A DNA stretch of 64,000 nt from Botryosphaeria dothidea (Eukaryota > Ascomycota > Dothideomycetes > Botryosphaeriales > Botryosphaeriaceae). How positions within the stretch are numbered: position 1 is the first letter of the stretch; each line of letters opens with the position of its first letter. The translations under genes and the position numbers were made by a program. Positions 23,501 to 34,897 of this stretch are shown here, piece by piece. The notes beneath the pieces are model-generated. The model was given only the letters and a program-made list of their open reading frames with translations. It was not told the DNA's origin and did not search any database. The stretch is from the NCBI GenBank assembly GCA_011503125.2, contig WWBZ02000022.1, positions 1,302,001 through 1,366,000 on the forward strand. Direction: 5' to 3'.

Positions 23501-25129
23501 CCATACTAGCGTGCGGCGATTGACCGCCGCGAGTTCAAGTGCAAGCATGTTCGAGACCAGCCCGAATCCTTACAATGGCAAGCACGCATACACAAGTCGA
23601 ACTGAAGCATTCGTTCGTAAGTGAATGTCACTCTTTTCATCAGAACTTCTGCCCGGATGAACTTCTAGACACCGTGTGTGCACTTATACCCCCCAATTGA
23701 AATATTGAGCCTAGGTTTGCATATGCACACCGTATGTAGAGGACGTACAGCAGTAAACCATCACGTGCGGAATCGTGCCTTCTGGTCAAACACAAGGCTG
23801 TTATGTGTTGAGCGTCCGTACACTAACAAGTAATTACTCCAACTCCGGTCTCGCCAATTCGGTCTTTATACAAATGGCAGAAACCTTCTTACATAATGGA
23901 AAGACTCGAAAAACCACGTCCAGCTCGCACAATTCCTCCATGCATGCGAGGACTGGGCTATGTGATGCCCGAACGTCACCGGGATGATTTGACGGTCTGC
24001 TGGCCAGAACATGGGATAGTTCAAGCACGAGAGAGAGATGCTGGAAGAAACGGGTCAACCGGGAAAGTCAACCTAAATCCCTCTGGCATGCCAATGTGTG
24101 TGGTCCAGAGTGCTGACCAATTACCTGTCGCGGAAAAGAGTGGGCCGTTAGAAGTGGTTTCTATTACGTTCACTGAGTTTAACACCAGAGCTTTTGCTAA
24201 CGTGTGAAGGTTTCAAATTTCATACCATATACTTGAACATACGAGAAACCATGCGTGCTGACTTTGCTTGCTTGCTCGCATCGCATCAAACCAAGAACAG
24301 TTCAAAAACAGATACAGAATGAGGCGAAACTGCACTAGGTTATGCGCACAGAGAGCGAGAGAAAAACCAATGTCTTGAACTGAACTAGAAGGAGAGAATC
24401 CACAGGCTAAAGAACAGAAAAAAAGGGTCTCCAAATCCAAATCAACAAGCAGGAGAAAAGGTGGCCGCCAGAAAGCACTACTTTTCTTCTCTTCCCCCTC
24501 CTTTTTCTGACGTGACTGGTCGTAAAGCGGAAAGGTCGTCATGCGTACATCCTGCCAGGATCCCTAGTACCCGCTTCCGCTTCCGCTTCCGCTTCCGCCT
24601 CTGAGCAGCTCAACCCCGTTCGATCTCCTTTGAAAAATTACAATAACATACTTTCCTTCAGCAGCCGTCGAACGATATGCCTCGAGAAGGATAGCGGTTC
24701 GCAAACTGAAAGCAGCAAAAAAGCCTTATAAACGTCATTTCCAACCGTGGCTCGTGGTGTACAGACCGTGGTGGAAAGAAGAAACTAACTTGTTGCCAAA
24801 GCAGCACATCGGCGACGGATTATCCACTGTCGGCAGGTTGGGTGGACCGAAAACTTAGTCCTGCGTGATCGAAACCTCTGATTCAGCCTTTGCAAGCCCA
24901 TGGTGGTTGCTTTCTTTGTGCAGAATGGTATTTCGTCCCCCTAGCTGCAGACGACGTGTATCCGGTCCAGGGTATCTATCCATAAAAAAGAAAGAAACAA
25001 GTCAAGAGAAAAAATAAGCCAAAAAATTCAACCGATTTGAATTCTTCGATTCACGTAGGTTGCATTTCTGTGTTCATGCGTGCGTGGTTTGCAGAGCGTT
25101 GCAATGGCAACTGGGTAGCTGAGTGGGTC
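20542..25129. other. Gene-free interval, 4.6 kb
   Basis: The GC-rich left part (20.5-22.6 kb) holds many overlapping frames on both strands, including one of 234 codons, none with recognisable domains. The right part (23.4-25.1 kb) is AT-richer and contains a short hexamer repeat. The left end should contain the promoter of the 483-aa gene, the right end the 3' region of ASE1. Confidence 0.55.
24574..24597 (+). repeat. Hexanucleotide repeat, four copies of CTTCCG
   Basis: Four perfect tandem CTTCCG units, preceded by CCG and followed by a diverged unit, lie in non-coding DNA about 530 bp beyond the ASE1 stop codon. Confidence 0.9.
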
Positions 25130-27693
25130 TCAGTAAGTTTCGTTGTCATCCGTCCATCCAGCTTCACTGCCTTCGACACTCATTATGCGGCCGTCCTCAT
25201 ACTCAATCATCGACTCGGTGTGCCCAACGCCTCGGATACCACCCGCCGGTCTCGACTTCCGATGAGTACCGTTCAGCTCGGGGGTGTAGCGGTTCATATG
25301 GTTAGCCCGAAGCTTAGCGTAGTAGGACTCACTGGCATCCGGCTCAGGCTCCGATACATCACTGTATGTCTCCCAATTCTCAGAACCAGATTGCGCTGTG
25401 TGTGCAGTCGACGAGGTAGTTGAAGTCTGACGACTATCAGAACGAGCGGGCGGGGGCGCCATTGGTGGGTAATGGCCGCGGCCAGACTCCGGCCTGACAA
25501 AGGACATGAAGGAACGGTCATCGTAGGGGTCTTCTGGAGGAACAGAGCGGACGATACTGCCACGATCCGAGAAATTCTCGCGGTCGCAGTTGTTGGTCTC
25601 CGGAGGAGGAGAGAAGAGATCCTTCATCTTGGGCGGCGGAGCACGCGGCGGTCCCATTTGGCCGCGTATTGTGGAATTTGCACGAATAGTTGAATCGTCT
25701 TTACCAGGCTGGTAGCGGCGGTCGATACTAGAATTGTTACCGTCCCGCATGTTCTTCAATGGAGCTCGGCCGGGGATCTTGGTAGGACTTCCGCTCCTGA
25801 CACTGCCATTCGAGGAGACGGAGGCTGCCAGCGGATTGTGCCCTCTCGAGATGCTACCAAGGCTGTAGTCGGCATTGCTCCTGAAGCTTGCTGTGCTTTG
25901 GCTAAAGTTTGTTGAAACAGGCGTCTTGGCTCGGGAGGGTGGAGCTTGAGATCCACCACGAACGCTTCCCGCGCGGAATATAGTTCCATCACGGGCAAGG
26001 GACGATGCGGATTTGCTGTGCTTGTGAAGGGTAGGCCGTTGGGTAGTCGGCCCTGCGGATGGTGTCTTCGAACGAGGTGGAAGCGCCCTTGTGGACGCAG
26101 ATGCCTCAAGCTCGTCAAGGTATCTCTCGCCTTGGACCAAGAACGGCCTGCCGTACTCGTCTTCGTAGTTCTCGAGAACCTTTGTAAGTTCCGCTTCAAC
26201 CTTTGGCAGCTCCTTCGCTATTCTCTTCCTCATCTTCTCCTCCCTCAACAGCTTTCCAGGATCACGCCTCTCACCCTTCTGACCGCGTCCCATGAGACGC
26301 GATGCATCTTGAGCCGATGCGTTCAGCTCGTCGCGTTCGTTCAGTAGGGTTTTGTGCTTGTCAATCAGGGCGAGAATAGGGGCGCGTTGCTCCCTCAAAG
26401 CTTCCAGACGGTCTATTTCTGCTTCGTGGGCAGACAAAAGCGCATCACTGTACACATCTGTGGGCTATGTTAGCTGATTTCCACAATGGCTTGTTGGTGA
26501 TGTATACCTGAGAAGGCGGGCGTGAAGTCGAGCATTTCCTCCTCGGAGAAATATAGGCCGTCCCAAAGCTGCTGGAGTTTATCACGAGCATCCTCAACGA
26601 ACAAGTGCAGATTCTGGCGCTTCAGCTCGTTAAGCCTAGCGAGCTCATCTTCATACTCGTTGATGGCTCTCATGCCGCAACCCCGATTGCCCGCAAGGAA
26701 TTGCTTTCTATCAGCCTCCTCAACACCTAAGCGATCCCAAAGCGCCTCGATGTTGTTGCGAAGATCCCTTAGGCGCCTTTCTCGCTGCGCCTTCTCTTCG
26801 ACCAGCCTATCCTTCCGTGTGCGCAAGCGGTCTAGATCATCTTGATGCAACCCCAACTGCTCGGGCGCCTCCCTCGCAAACTCCAAAATGGCGCTGTCCG
26901 TTTGCGCCTGGGGAGTCCCCAGCTCGGCCCATAGCTTGATTATTTCGTCAGCCGTAGTCGAGACCCAACCGACACGGCGGGTGTACTCCTCGTACACACG
27001 GGAAAATTCCTTGTCAAGAGCAGCGACGTATGAGGGCGAGACATCGAAGGTCGGCGGGATTTTCGCGTTCGGAGATGTTGGCGGGAGCTTGATATGGAGG
27101 AAGGAAGGCTCGAGATGGGATGCATAGGATTCGAGGGCTTGGGCGAGTTCTGCCACTTGTTAGCGTCGGGCTTTGCGGTATCTTTGCGGGGCGTAAGCTT
27201 ACTCTTCACTTGTTCAAAGCGTTCGCGGTGTTGTCTGCCGAGGGACTTCTGCTTTTCCTTCAAGTTCTGGATGCAGCGACTCAAGGGGTAGGTGATTTGC
27301 AGTTCTTCGTCTCCAGGATCGTAGCTGGCGCGGGCGCTTCTACCTTCCAGGGAGGCTTCTAGTTGCCGGATGGTCTTGATCAAGCGCTGTGCCTCCTCCA
27401 TCTTCTCGTTCTTTTCCCTGCAGAAAGTTCAGTCATGACGGACGGAAGGCTCGCAAAGATTGACGTACGCGTTGACCAGCTTTAGCTGGTTGTTCAGTGT
27501 TTCAGACAGCGCAGAGAAAAGCTGTATGACAAGTTAGCAAAAAGAAAAGTTGCAGTCGGGAAGCAGACTGGCGCACCTCTGATTCGCGCGCATCGCGCTC
27601 ATGATTGGGCACGCCAATCTCATCGAACAGGCCGTGCAACTGGCCGATGATGGTGGTGACCTGCTGCGATAGGTAGCTAGTGTCCATGGCCAT
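25130..27693 (-). CDS. ase1: Ase1/PRC1/MAP65 microtubule-bundling protein of the spindle midzone
   Basis: Exons (minus order) 27693-27577, 27521-27469, 27417-27203, 27149-26508 and 26457-25130 give 784 aa, all phases closing; introns are 50-55 bp. The long helical N-terminal dimerisation and spectrin region covers about residues 1-480, with MAP65 patterns such as QLHGLFDEIGVPNHERD, SRCIQNLKEKQKSLG, LWAELGTPQAQ, LREEKMRKRIAKELPKVE and YGRPFLVQGERYLDEL. The C-terminal 300 residues are Ser/Pro/Arg-rich and disordered, as expected for the regulatory tail phosphorylated by mitotic kinases. Known role: crosslinks antiparallel microtubules in the anaphase midzone and recruits kinesins. The first Met is followed by a second at codon 3. 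Confidence 0.95.
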
Positions 27694-29782
27694 GCGAGCT
27701 TGCGCGCAAGAACGCAGTAGGACGGCGACGTGTCATGAAACACTGCAGGAAGCTGGTTGGGAAGCGTTCCGAGTGAACGGCGTGCAGATAGGCGAGAACG
27801 CCGAGTCGTGGGTGGGCGCGGTTACAATGATCGTAGGCACAGGAGTGCGGCGTCGGATCGCGGAGGCTCCAAGGACGATCCAGCGCTCTCTCAGGAGCGG
27901 CGTTGGTGTTCAGAGGGAGCGAGAAGCGGCGAAGCGGAAAGCGCAGTGGAGGTTGGGTGGGTACGTAGCGCTTCTTTAGACGCGGATCGGCCTGTGGTGT
28001 TGGAGTGTGTTTACGGCAGGCGCGGTAGCAAGCCGTGTTACTGCAGCAACGGCGATCGCCTCGACGCAGCCCACGGCTGGAAACGTGCGCCGGACGCGCC
28101 ACAAACCCGGCATATGCATGCAAAGGCTGTGAGGTTTAGACCCGATCGAGCCAATTCCAACCGGTTTTCGAGAGCTGCAAGCCATCCGTGCAACGATCTG
28201 CCCGCAAGAGCCGGCTAAGCGCCCCGCTGCTATCCCGGCCTTAGGCGAATCCGTGCCTTTGCACCTGTCTGGCGCGCCGGAGGATCAAACACTGCCCGGG
28301 AAAATCACTCAGCTCTGCAAGGAGATGCCCACCAGGTTTCAACACCATCTGGGCTCAGCTGAGTGTTTGTTGACCTCACCGGCCGCTTGGCGTCTCCGCA
28401 AGGTAAAGGACGGCCAGCGTATATACACGTACGCAGCTTCACTTCTACACTGTCGTGTCATCCGTACATATAGCCATCTTATATCTTTCCTGGGTTGCTG
28501 CCGTCGTCTGACCACTCTATTCGATTCGTCCTGTGGAGTCAAGGGGACAACGGGCCGGATGTTGCTGTGCGTACACAGCATGGCCCTGGATGTAGCATAT
28601 CAGCTTCCATGGCGCACGCTCCAACTCATAACAGAGAGGGGCTGCAGCTGATTCTTGATTGCGACAGTTCTCGATACACTCAGCCTCATGGTCCGGATGG
28701 CTCTGTTGTCAGAAATAAAATACACCACTTGCATCCGGGCGAATTCCACAACATCTCATAGTCTTGAAGAGATTTTTGTCCATAGAACTATTGCATTCGG
28801 CGCTAACATCGACTGCAGCACCCCTTTGTACTCTGATACGAGTATTACGTTGTACAACAGTGCAGCCAACACTCAGCATCGATCGCTTTTGACAGGGAAA
28901 CAACATGGAAAATTGAAGTACCCAGCGGTATGCAAACGTATGTTAATTCTGGAAACAAAGCTGTGCGGATAGATGCTGCAACTCTCACTGTTTGTTGACA
29001 TTGCTTAGCAACGCCGTTCTCTTAACAAAAACATATATACTAGACTAGTTATTCCTTGATATCGACGCACGTACTGGCACTATGGGCTCCTGATATCAGC
29101 GTCTTTGCACGACGTTTCTCAAACTCCTTACGTCAGCATATGAGCCGTGCATTTATGCTATTTTAGGAACGGTCCCGCATCGCGTGGCTCATTATCAATT
29201 CACATGCATTATTATAAAGTCATTGATCGACGACTTGCGTTAATCATTTCAACAGGCCTCGAAATCAATTCCTACGGACTGTCTATCAACAACCGCCGGA
29301 TGAAAGAAATACCCTTCCCGCATAGAAAAACACAACCAGAATTTGAGAATCGGAGAACGCCGGGGTTATGATGATGATGCCAGTGACTGTCGACACTGCA
29401 AAGGGAGAATACATGACGGTGAATCTTTGGGGGTTCATGATCGGTCATGACGAAGGGGTAACGACTCGCGGAGACGGGGGCGGAAAATGTGGTATTGGGT
29501 GTGTTTTTGGGGCTGACGAAGGGGATTTTGGCCGTCGATGTTGCTACGAAAAAGCAATGCAGTCCTCGAGTCTGTCCAGAATCGGCGCACGTGCCCGCAA
29601 ACCCCGCTGTGAGGCATGGGGCAGGAGCGACGGTGGCCTGTCCTCTGTCGGTATGTATAGCGACAACAACGAAGCGGACTGGACTATGTCCCAGCTCGGA
29701 CCGGAGGAGCCGCAATTAGTGTGCTTGATTTGTCCGCCGCATCCTGTAATGGGTTTGCACCGGATGACATCTTGCACGCACT
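27694..29782. other. Intergenic between ASE1 (start) and importin-alpha (end)
   Basis: No supported gene. The first few hundred bases are the ASE1 upstream region. The centre, about 28.3-29.3 kb, is AT-richer and shows no domain-bearing frame. The right end is the 3' flank of the importin-alpha gene. Confidence 0.55.
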
Positions 29783-31759
29783 TCACATGTCCATCGAATC
29801 ACCGCCGTTGGCGAAGTTGAAGTTCTGTTGCTGAGGCTGGGCGCCAAAGCCAAAGGTGCCGTCCTGACCCTGTTGAGGAGCCAGATCGTTCATGTCTCCG
29901 GCCGCATCATCCTCATCCGAGAAGTACTTCTCGATGATGTTGTATGCCTTCATGTAGATCTCCTCGTTTGCGTTGTTCTGGCAGTCGTGGATCTTCTCCA
30001 TACCACCGCACTCCTCGATGAACAGCGCATAGCGGTTGATGGGCTCACCACCCTCCGTAGCCTCCTTGTCCATCTCGCCAACCTTGAGGATGTTCTCGAG
30101 ACCATCCAGAGCGACTTGGATGATCTTGTTGTCGGGGCACGCAAGCAGGTCGCACAAGGGACGGATGCAGCCTTGGGAGACAAGGTAGCGGATCTGATCA
30201 GGCTTCTGGAGACCACCCGAGGTGGCGTTAGAGATGGCCCAGCAGGCCTCCTTGCGCGTCTTGAAGTCGCCCATCGAGAGCAGGTGGATGAGCGGCGGAA
30301 TGATGTTGGCGTCAATCACGGCCTGTATCTGAGTCGAGTTGCCTGCGGTGATGTTGGAGATGGTCCAGCAAGCCTCCTTGCGGATACCGTCCTTGGTGGA
30401 GCTCAATAGAGAGAGGAGGGCAGGCAGAGCGCCGCAGTTGATGATGACCTGTGTCTGGACGTCATCGCCAGTGACGATGTTGCCTACGGAGCGGAGCGCG
30501 GGGGTCTGAACGGAGGTAGAGGCGTGCATCAAAAGCTCGACCAAGCGACGCGGGATGCCGGCCTCGATGACGGCCTGGATCTTGTCGTTCGATCCATCGG
30601 AGAGGTAGGAAATGGCCCAGCAGGCGTCGATAAGAACCTCATCATCGAGCGAGTAGACCAGCTTGGCAAGGACAGGAAGAGCGGGGGCAATCTGAGGGAT
30701 GATATGTCAGTGTCTGAGACTATCTACAAAGGTAAGTATGTACTCACGGTCTGCCAATCGGGCTGAGGAGTCTTTCCACGGCAGAAGTTGCTCAGGGTCC
30801 AGGTAGCATTGCGGAGCATGCTCAACTTGCGGCTGTCACCGAGAAGGTTCAGAAGCGGCCTGAGGGCACCGGCCTGCAGGACGAAGTCGCGGCATGCTGG
30901 GCTGTCACCAGCAATGTTACCCAGAGCCCACACAGCCTGTTCCCTGACATCCGGCTCATGGCTGCTGAGGAGTTCGACGAAGATGGGGACGGCGCCAGCC
31001 TCAATGACAACCTGGGTCTGCTGGGCAGAACCAGAGGCAATGTTGGTGAGGGCCCAGGCGGCTTCGAATTGGACGAGGGTGTGAGGAGAACGCAGGAACT
31101 CGACGAATCTGCTAACGACGCCGGTCTCGATGACACGCTCAATGGGCGGGTTGCGCTCCTTGGAGAGCAACTTGCGGAACTTAGTTGTCGCTTGGATCTG
31201 CTCGTCTATCTGGTCGGAGAAGACACCCTTGACCATCTGAGGGAGCTCCTCATTGAGCTATGCGCGCAAACATGTCAGCAAACGACTTCAAGGTGTTGAG
31301 CATGGACATCGCTAAAGAAAATCATGGCCCCAGGCGTGGCTCGTGCAGATGGATAAGGATGAGGAGATGGCCAGTTCGCCCGGCAACTATCAGGCGGGGA
31401 AACAGCGGCAATAAAAGCCTGAGCGAGAGGCAACAGCGGCGGGCGGTCGAATGCGCCACGACAAGCAGCAGTTCGTGCTCGCGTGGGCAGAGGGTGAAGA
31501 TATGCAGCGGGGCGTGACGTACCTGGCTCTCGATGTTTCCGCCCTCATCATCGCTGTCTGGAGCAGCGCCCAGCGCAGCACCAGGGCCGCCACCTTCGCG
31601 GGGTGCGATGCCACGGCGCTTTGCGAGGTTCTCCTCCCTCTTCTGCTTGCGGATCTCGACCTGCTGCTCCTCGCGGCGGCGGCGCAGCTCGTCGGGCTTG
31701 AAGGTGTTCTTCGCCTTGAACGTCGTGCGACGGTGCTCGGGAATGTAGCGATCGGCCAT
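29783..31759 (-). CDS. KAP60: Importin subunit alpha (karyopherin alpha, Srp1/Kap60)
   Basis: Exons 31759-31523, 31257-30748 and 30691-29783 give 551 aa, all in phase 0. The N-terminus is an importin-beta-binding domain rich in Arg/Lys ([20 protein letters not shown], then [13 protein letters not shown]). About ten armadillo repeats follow (for example [44 protein letters not shown]), with the W-N arrays that bind nuclear localisation signals. The C-terminus is acidic, ending GGDSMDM. It links NLS cargo to importin-beta for transport through the nuclear pore. The first intron is 265 bp, long for this window, and separates the IBB exon from the armadillo exons. It diverges from POT1 with 618 bp between start codons. 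Confidence 0.97.
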
Positions 31760-32377
31760 GTTGCCGGGGTGTCGCGGCTGCTCTGGGGCGGGCGCGGGCG
31801 GTGGAAGAAAGGTCTTGGGTGACGGGAGTCGCTGCGTGCAGCGCGGGTACAAGTGAGGCAAGAGGCTCGTGGGGGTTTGGAGGTTTAGGTCGAGCGGGCG
31901 GAAAATAATGCGGGCAACAGCCCTGTGAGGATTGGGCTCTGTTTTCGACTAGCGCTGATGACTCAGCGGATGGTCTTGGCGCGCGCCGCCCTCGTCGACC
32001 CAGCACGCCAGGCGCGAGCCCCAACCCGGCCTACACGCACCGCTGAAAGTGTGCTGAGAGGCGCGGAACATTCAAGCGCCTTCGTCGCCTGCGCGACCCG
32101 CTGCCTGCCCATTACGTGGCCAGCTGCAGCGCCCTCCAGCACACGCCAGAAACGCACTGTGTGCCCCGCCAGCAGATTGCCAAGCGCGAGCCAATGGTCG
32201 CCAGTGCGCGACGCGTTCACTGCTCGCCTATGACGCCGCAGCCGTGACAAGACGAGCATTGTCCTGCACCTTCCCGCTCCCGTGCCTTTACCTCTTTCGG
32301 CGCGACCCTGAACAATTGCCCAACAAACACCTTCTCACCTCGCCTGTGGCGCCTAGCTGGTCTACTAACCGCCAATC
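31760..32377. promoter_or_regulatory. Shared divergent upstream region of KAP60 and POT1
   Basis: These 618 bp separate two divergent start codons and contain no coding sequence of their own, so both promoters must lie here or overlap the other gene. No TATA box or specific factor site can be asserted with confidence. Confidence 0.6.
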
Positions 32378-34394
32378 ATGCCCTTGGGTGCTCCAGTCAA
32401 GCAGCCTGAAGGCTTCGTGACCGTTGATGAAGCTCTACAAAAACCAGACAAAACACTAGTGAACATCATTGGTGTAGTCGAGCAGCTCTGGCCGGTCGCG
32501 ACCACATCCGGCTCTGGTACGCTCGCTCACGTGCATTATTCGATTTCCACTGACTATCGTACAGACTTACAATTCACCATGGCGATCCAAGACCGTTCTG
32601 TTACAGAGAGTCTAGGGCAAGGAGTGAAACTGAAAGTCAAGTTCTTCATCGGCAACGAACGTGACGCGCCCAAAGTTGAAGCTATAGGTGACACGGTTTT
32701 ACTGCGTGGCTTCAAGGTTCGGATGCAAGTCAGGCCGCTGTCATGAACGCATTACTGACCTTATGATCTAGATGATGCGTAACAGGGGTGGAAACACCTT
32801 GCTGAAGAGTTGGGGCAGTGAATGCATTGTCTTCCCATCAAGCACCATGCCAGATCCTCACTTCAACGATTCTTATGCCGCTGGCCAAATCTTGAATTAC
32901 TCATGCAAGCCAGCGAATGCAAAACCACCTACAGCAGAACAGCAGATGTGGGCAATTTCCCTTCGCCATTCTCTATCTCCTCAGCAAGTATCGGTAACCC
33001 GACTTATTCCTGGCCGTCCTGGAAGAGAACTGGGTAAGAAGTTCAGCCACATCAAAGACATCGGTCCAGATCAGTTCTTCGACCTTGTCGTCGAAGTCGT
33101 TAGGTTGTACCCCGTGGGCCAGGAAATGTACGTCACCGACTACACAGAAAACAACCTTCTCTATCGGTACAACCATCCGGATGAGAATTTGGATCTCGAT
33201 ATGGAAAGAGATGGTGACACGTATGGCTATACCGAGCCATTCGCCAACAGGCAATGGCCGGGGCCATATGGTCAAATGACCTTGCAGATTAAGCTGTGGG
33301 AGCCTCATGCAAGTCTAGCCTTCAGTAAGGTGAGGGAGGGGGATCTTGTTGAACTGAAGAACGTTCACGTGAAAATGGACCGGTCGGGCGGGAAAATCGA
33401 GGGTGCTCTTCACCAAGACCAACGGTACCCCGACAAGGTCTATATTCACAAGAAACTACCATCCGCGAGGGCCATTGAGATCAAAAGCCGAAAGGAAGAC
33501 TACCTAGCTCGACTGAAAAAGCCAGAGCAGCGAGGTCAAGCTAAACAGAAAAGGAAGGAGAAAAAGCGCAAAAAGGGCAAGCCAGCTGTGGGATATTCGG
33601 AGGACCAAGCGGGCGAGTCCGACGGCAAAGTGAATTCCCATGGTGAGTCTCGGAAATAGAGATTACAAGGCCTAAAACTAAAGCTGCTTAGTGAAATGCG
33701 AGAGACCGCAGGACCCACTGATGCGCCTTCTTGATATCGAGAGCAACGATAAGCGGGTGTACAGGACTCCGAGTGGATTTGATTGCGAGTTACCCTTTAT
33801 AAATGCGGCATACAGAGCACGTGTCCGCGTCGTCGATTTCTGGCCACAGAATTTGGAAGATTTCTCAAAGTCTTTGGAAGATCGCGAGTACAATGACATC
33901 AATGCGGAGAGCGAAACACAAAGCTCAACGTCGTACTCAGCGCTCTCAACTGGCACTCAACGCTGGGAGTGGCACTTCTGCTTGCTTGTTGAAGATGCAA
34001 AACAACGAGCCGGGACTAAGGATCCGGTCAGAATGCCTCTTCTAGTATTTGATAAAGACGCTGAGTATCTCCTTCGCCTCGACGCTACCGAGTGAGTGTT
34101 CGCGATACGTTGAATTTTGACTGTGAATGCTGACATGACTGTGACAGCCTACGGAAAGACAATAAGGCGCTAAAAGAGTTGCGAGAGAAGCTATTCATTC
34201 TCTGGGGAAACCTCGAGGAACTGAAGTCTGCAGGGCAGGATCCTTTAGAGGATGAAGTGGCCAAGAAGCATTCAAGCAATGCTTTTGAGTGTTGCATCCA
34301 GGAAGCTGGCGCAAAGGCTGGGACCGAAGCAGCATCGGACGAACCGAAATATCAGAGGATATACCATCTCTGTGGCACAACGATCAACCGTTGA
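32378..34394 (+). CDS. POT1: Protection of telomeres protein 1 (Pot1), single-stranded telomeric DNA-binding shelterin subunit
   Basis: Exons 32378-32716, 32772-33642, 33692-34091 and 34148-34394 give 618 aa. The first intron is taken as 55 bp (GTTCGG donor). An alternative donor at 32729 would give a 43-bp intron and four extra residues; both keep frame. The N-terminal OB fold is recognisable (TLVNIIGVVEQLWPVATTSGSG, FTMAIQD, GDTVLLRGFK, SECIVFPSSTMPD). A second OB fold follows (FSHIKDIGPDQFFDLVVEVV, YVTDYTENNLLY, LQIKLWEPHA, VREGDLVELKNVHVKMD). A Lys/Arg-rich linker at about 360-385 separates these from the C-terminal region (FINAAYRARVRVVDFWP, VFDKDAEYLLRLDA), which ends CGTTINR. Pot1 caps chromosome ends and regulates telomerase in the nucleus. 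Confidence 0.94.
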
Positions 34395-34897
34395 TTGCCT
34401 TTAGAATACATTGGGAGCGACTGGCTGCATTTTGAGGGTTCTCATTATTTGGCTCGAAAGATAGTTTCGAGAGAGAAAGGAACACAGATTGGAGTGCTGG
34501 CTTCAGCAGGCATTGTCAGAGGCAGCTCGAAATTTTTACTAGCCTCAAATACCCCTAATTGGATTCTGTGGCGCTTATGGTAGTCTGTGTGGAATGAAGA
34601 ACTAACTTCAGTTGGTGGCTTTGCGGCAGTGAGCAAACTCGGCAACGACTTTGCCCATAGGCGGGACGCCCGGACTGAGGATTGTGAAGGCGGCAAATTT
34701 ACTTGTGAGTCGTCAGTGCGTTTCTGGCCTGACATAAAAGATGCTGGCGCCGGGTGTCAAGCGCTTGCCGTCATCGCTAGTGGTTTAATTCGAGGCTGTG
34801 TATGCACTTAGCCGCCGGGCTGTTGGTGACTGCGCCGCAATAAGCTGATGCCACTGCAGGCCAATCCGCCATCAACCATCCACCATCCATCTTTGCG
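34395..34897. other. Intergenic between POT1 and the CorA-like gene
   Basis: 503 bp with no supported gene. A frame continues past the POT1 stop for about 60 codons, but POT1 ends naturally there. The rest should include the promoter of the CorA-like gene. Confidence 0.6.

Noticed and set aside
34395..34583. Readthrough extension of POT1 beyond its stop
   Set aside because: POT1 ends with CGTTINR, as expected for the family; the extension has no visible conservation.
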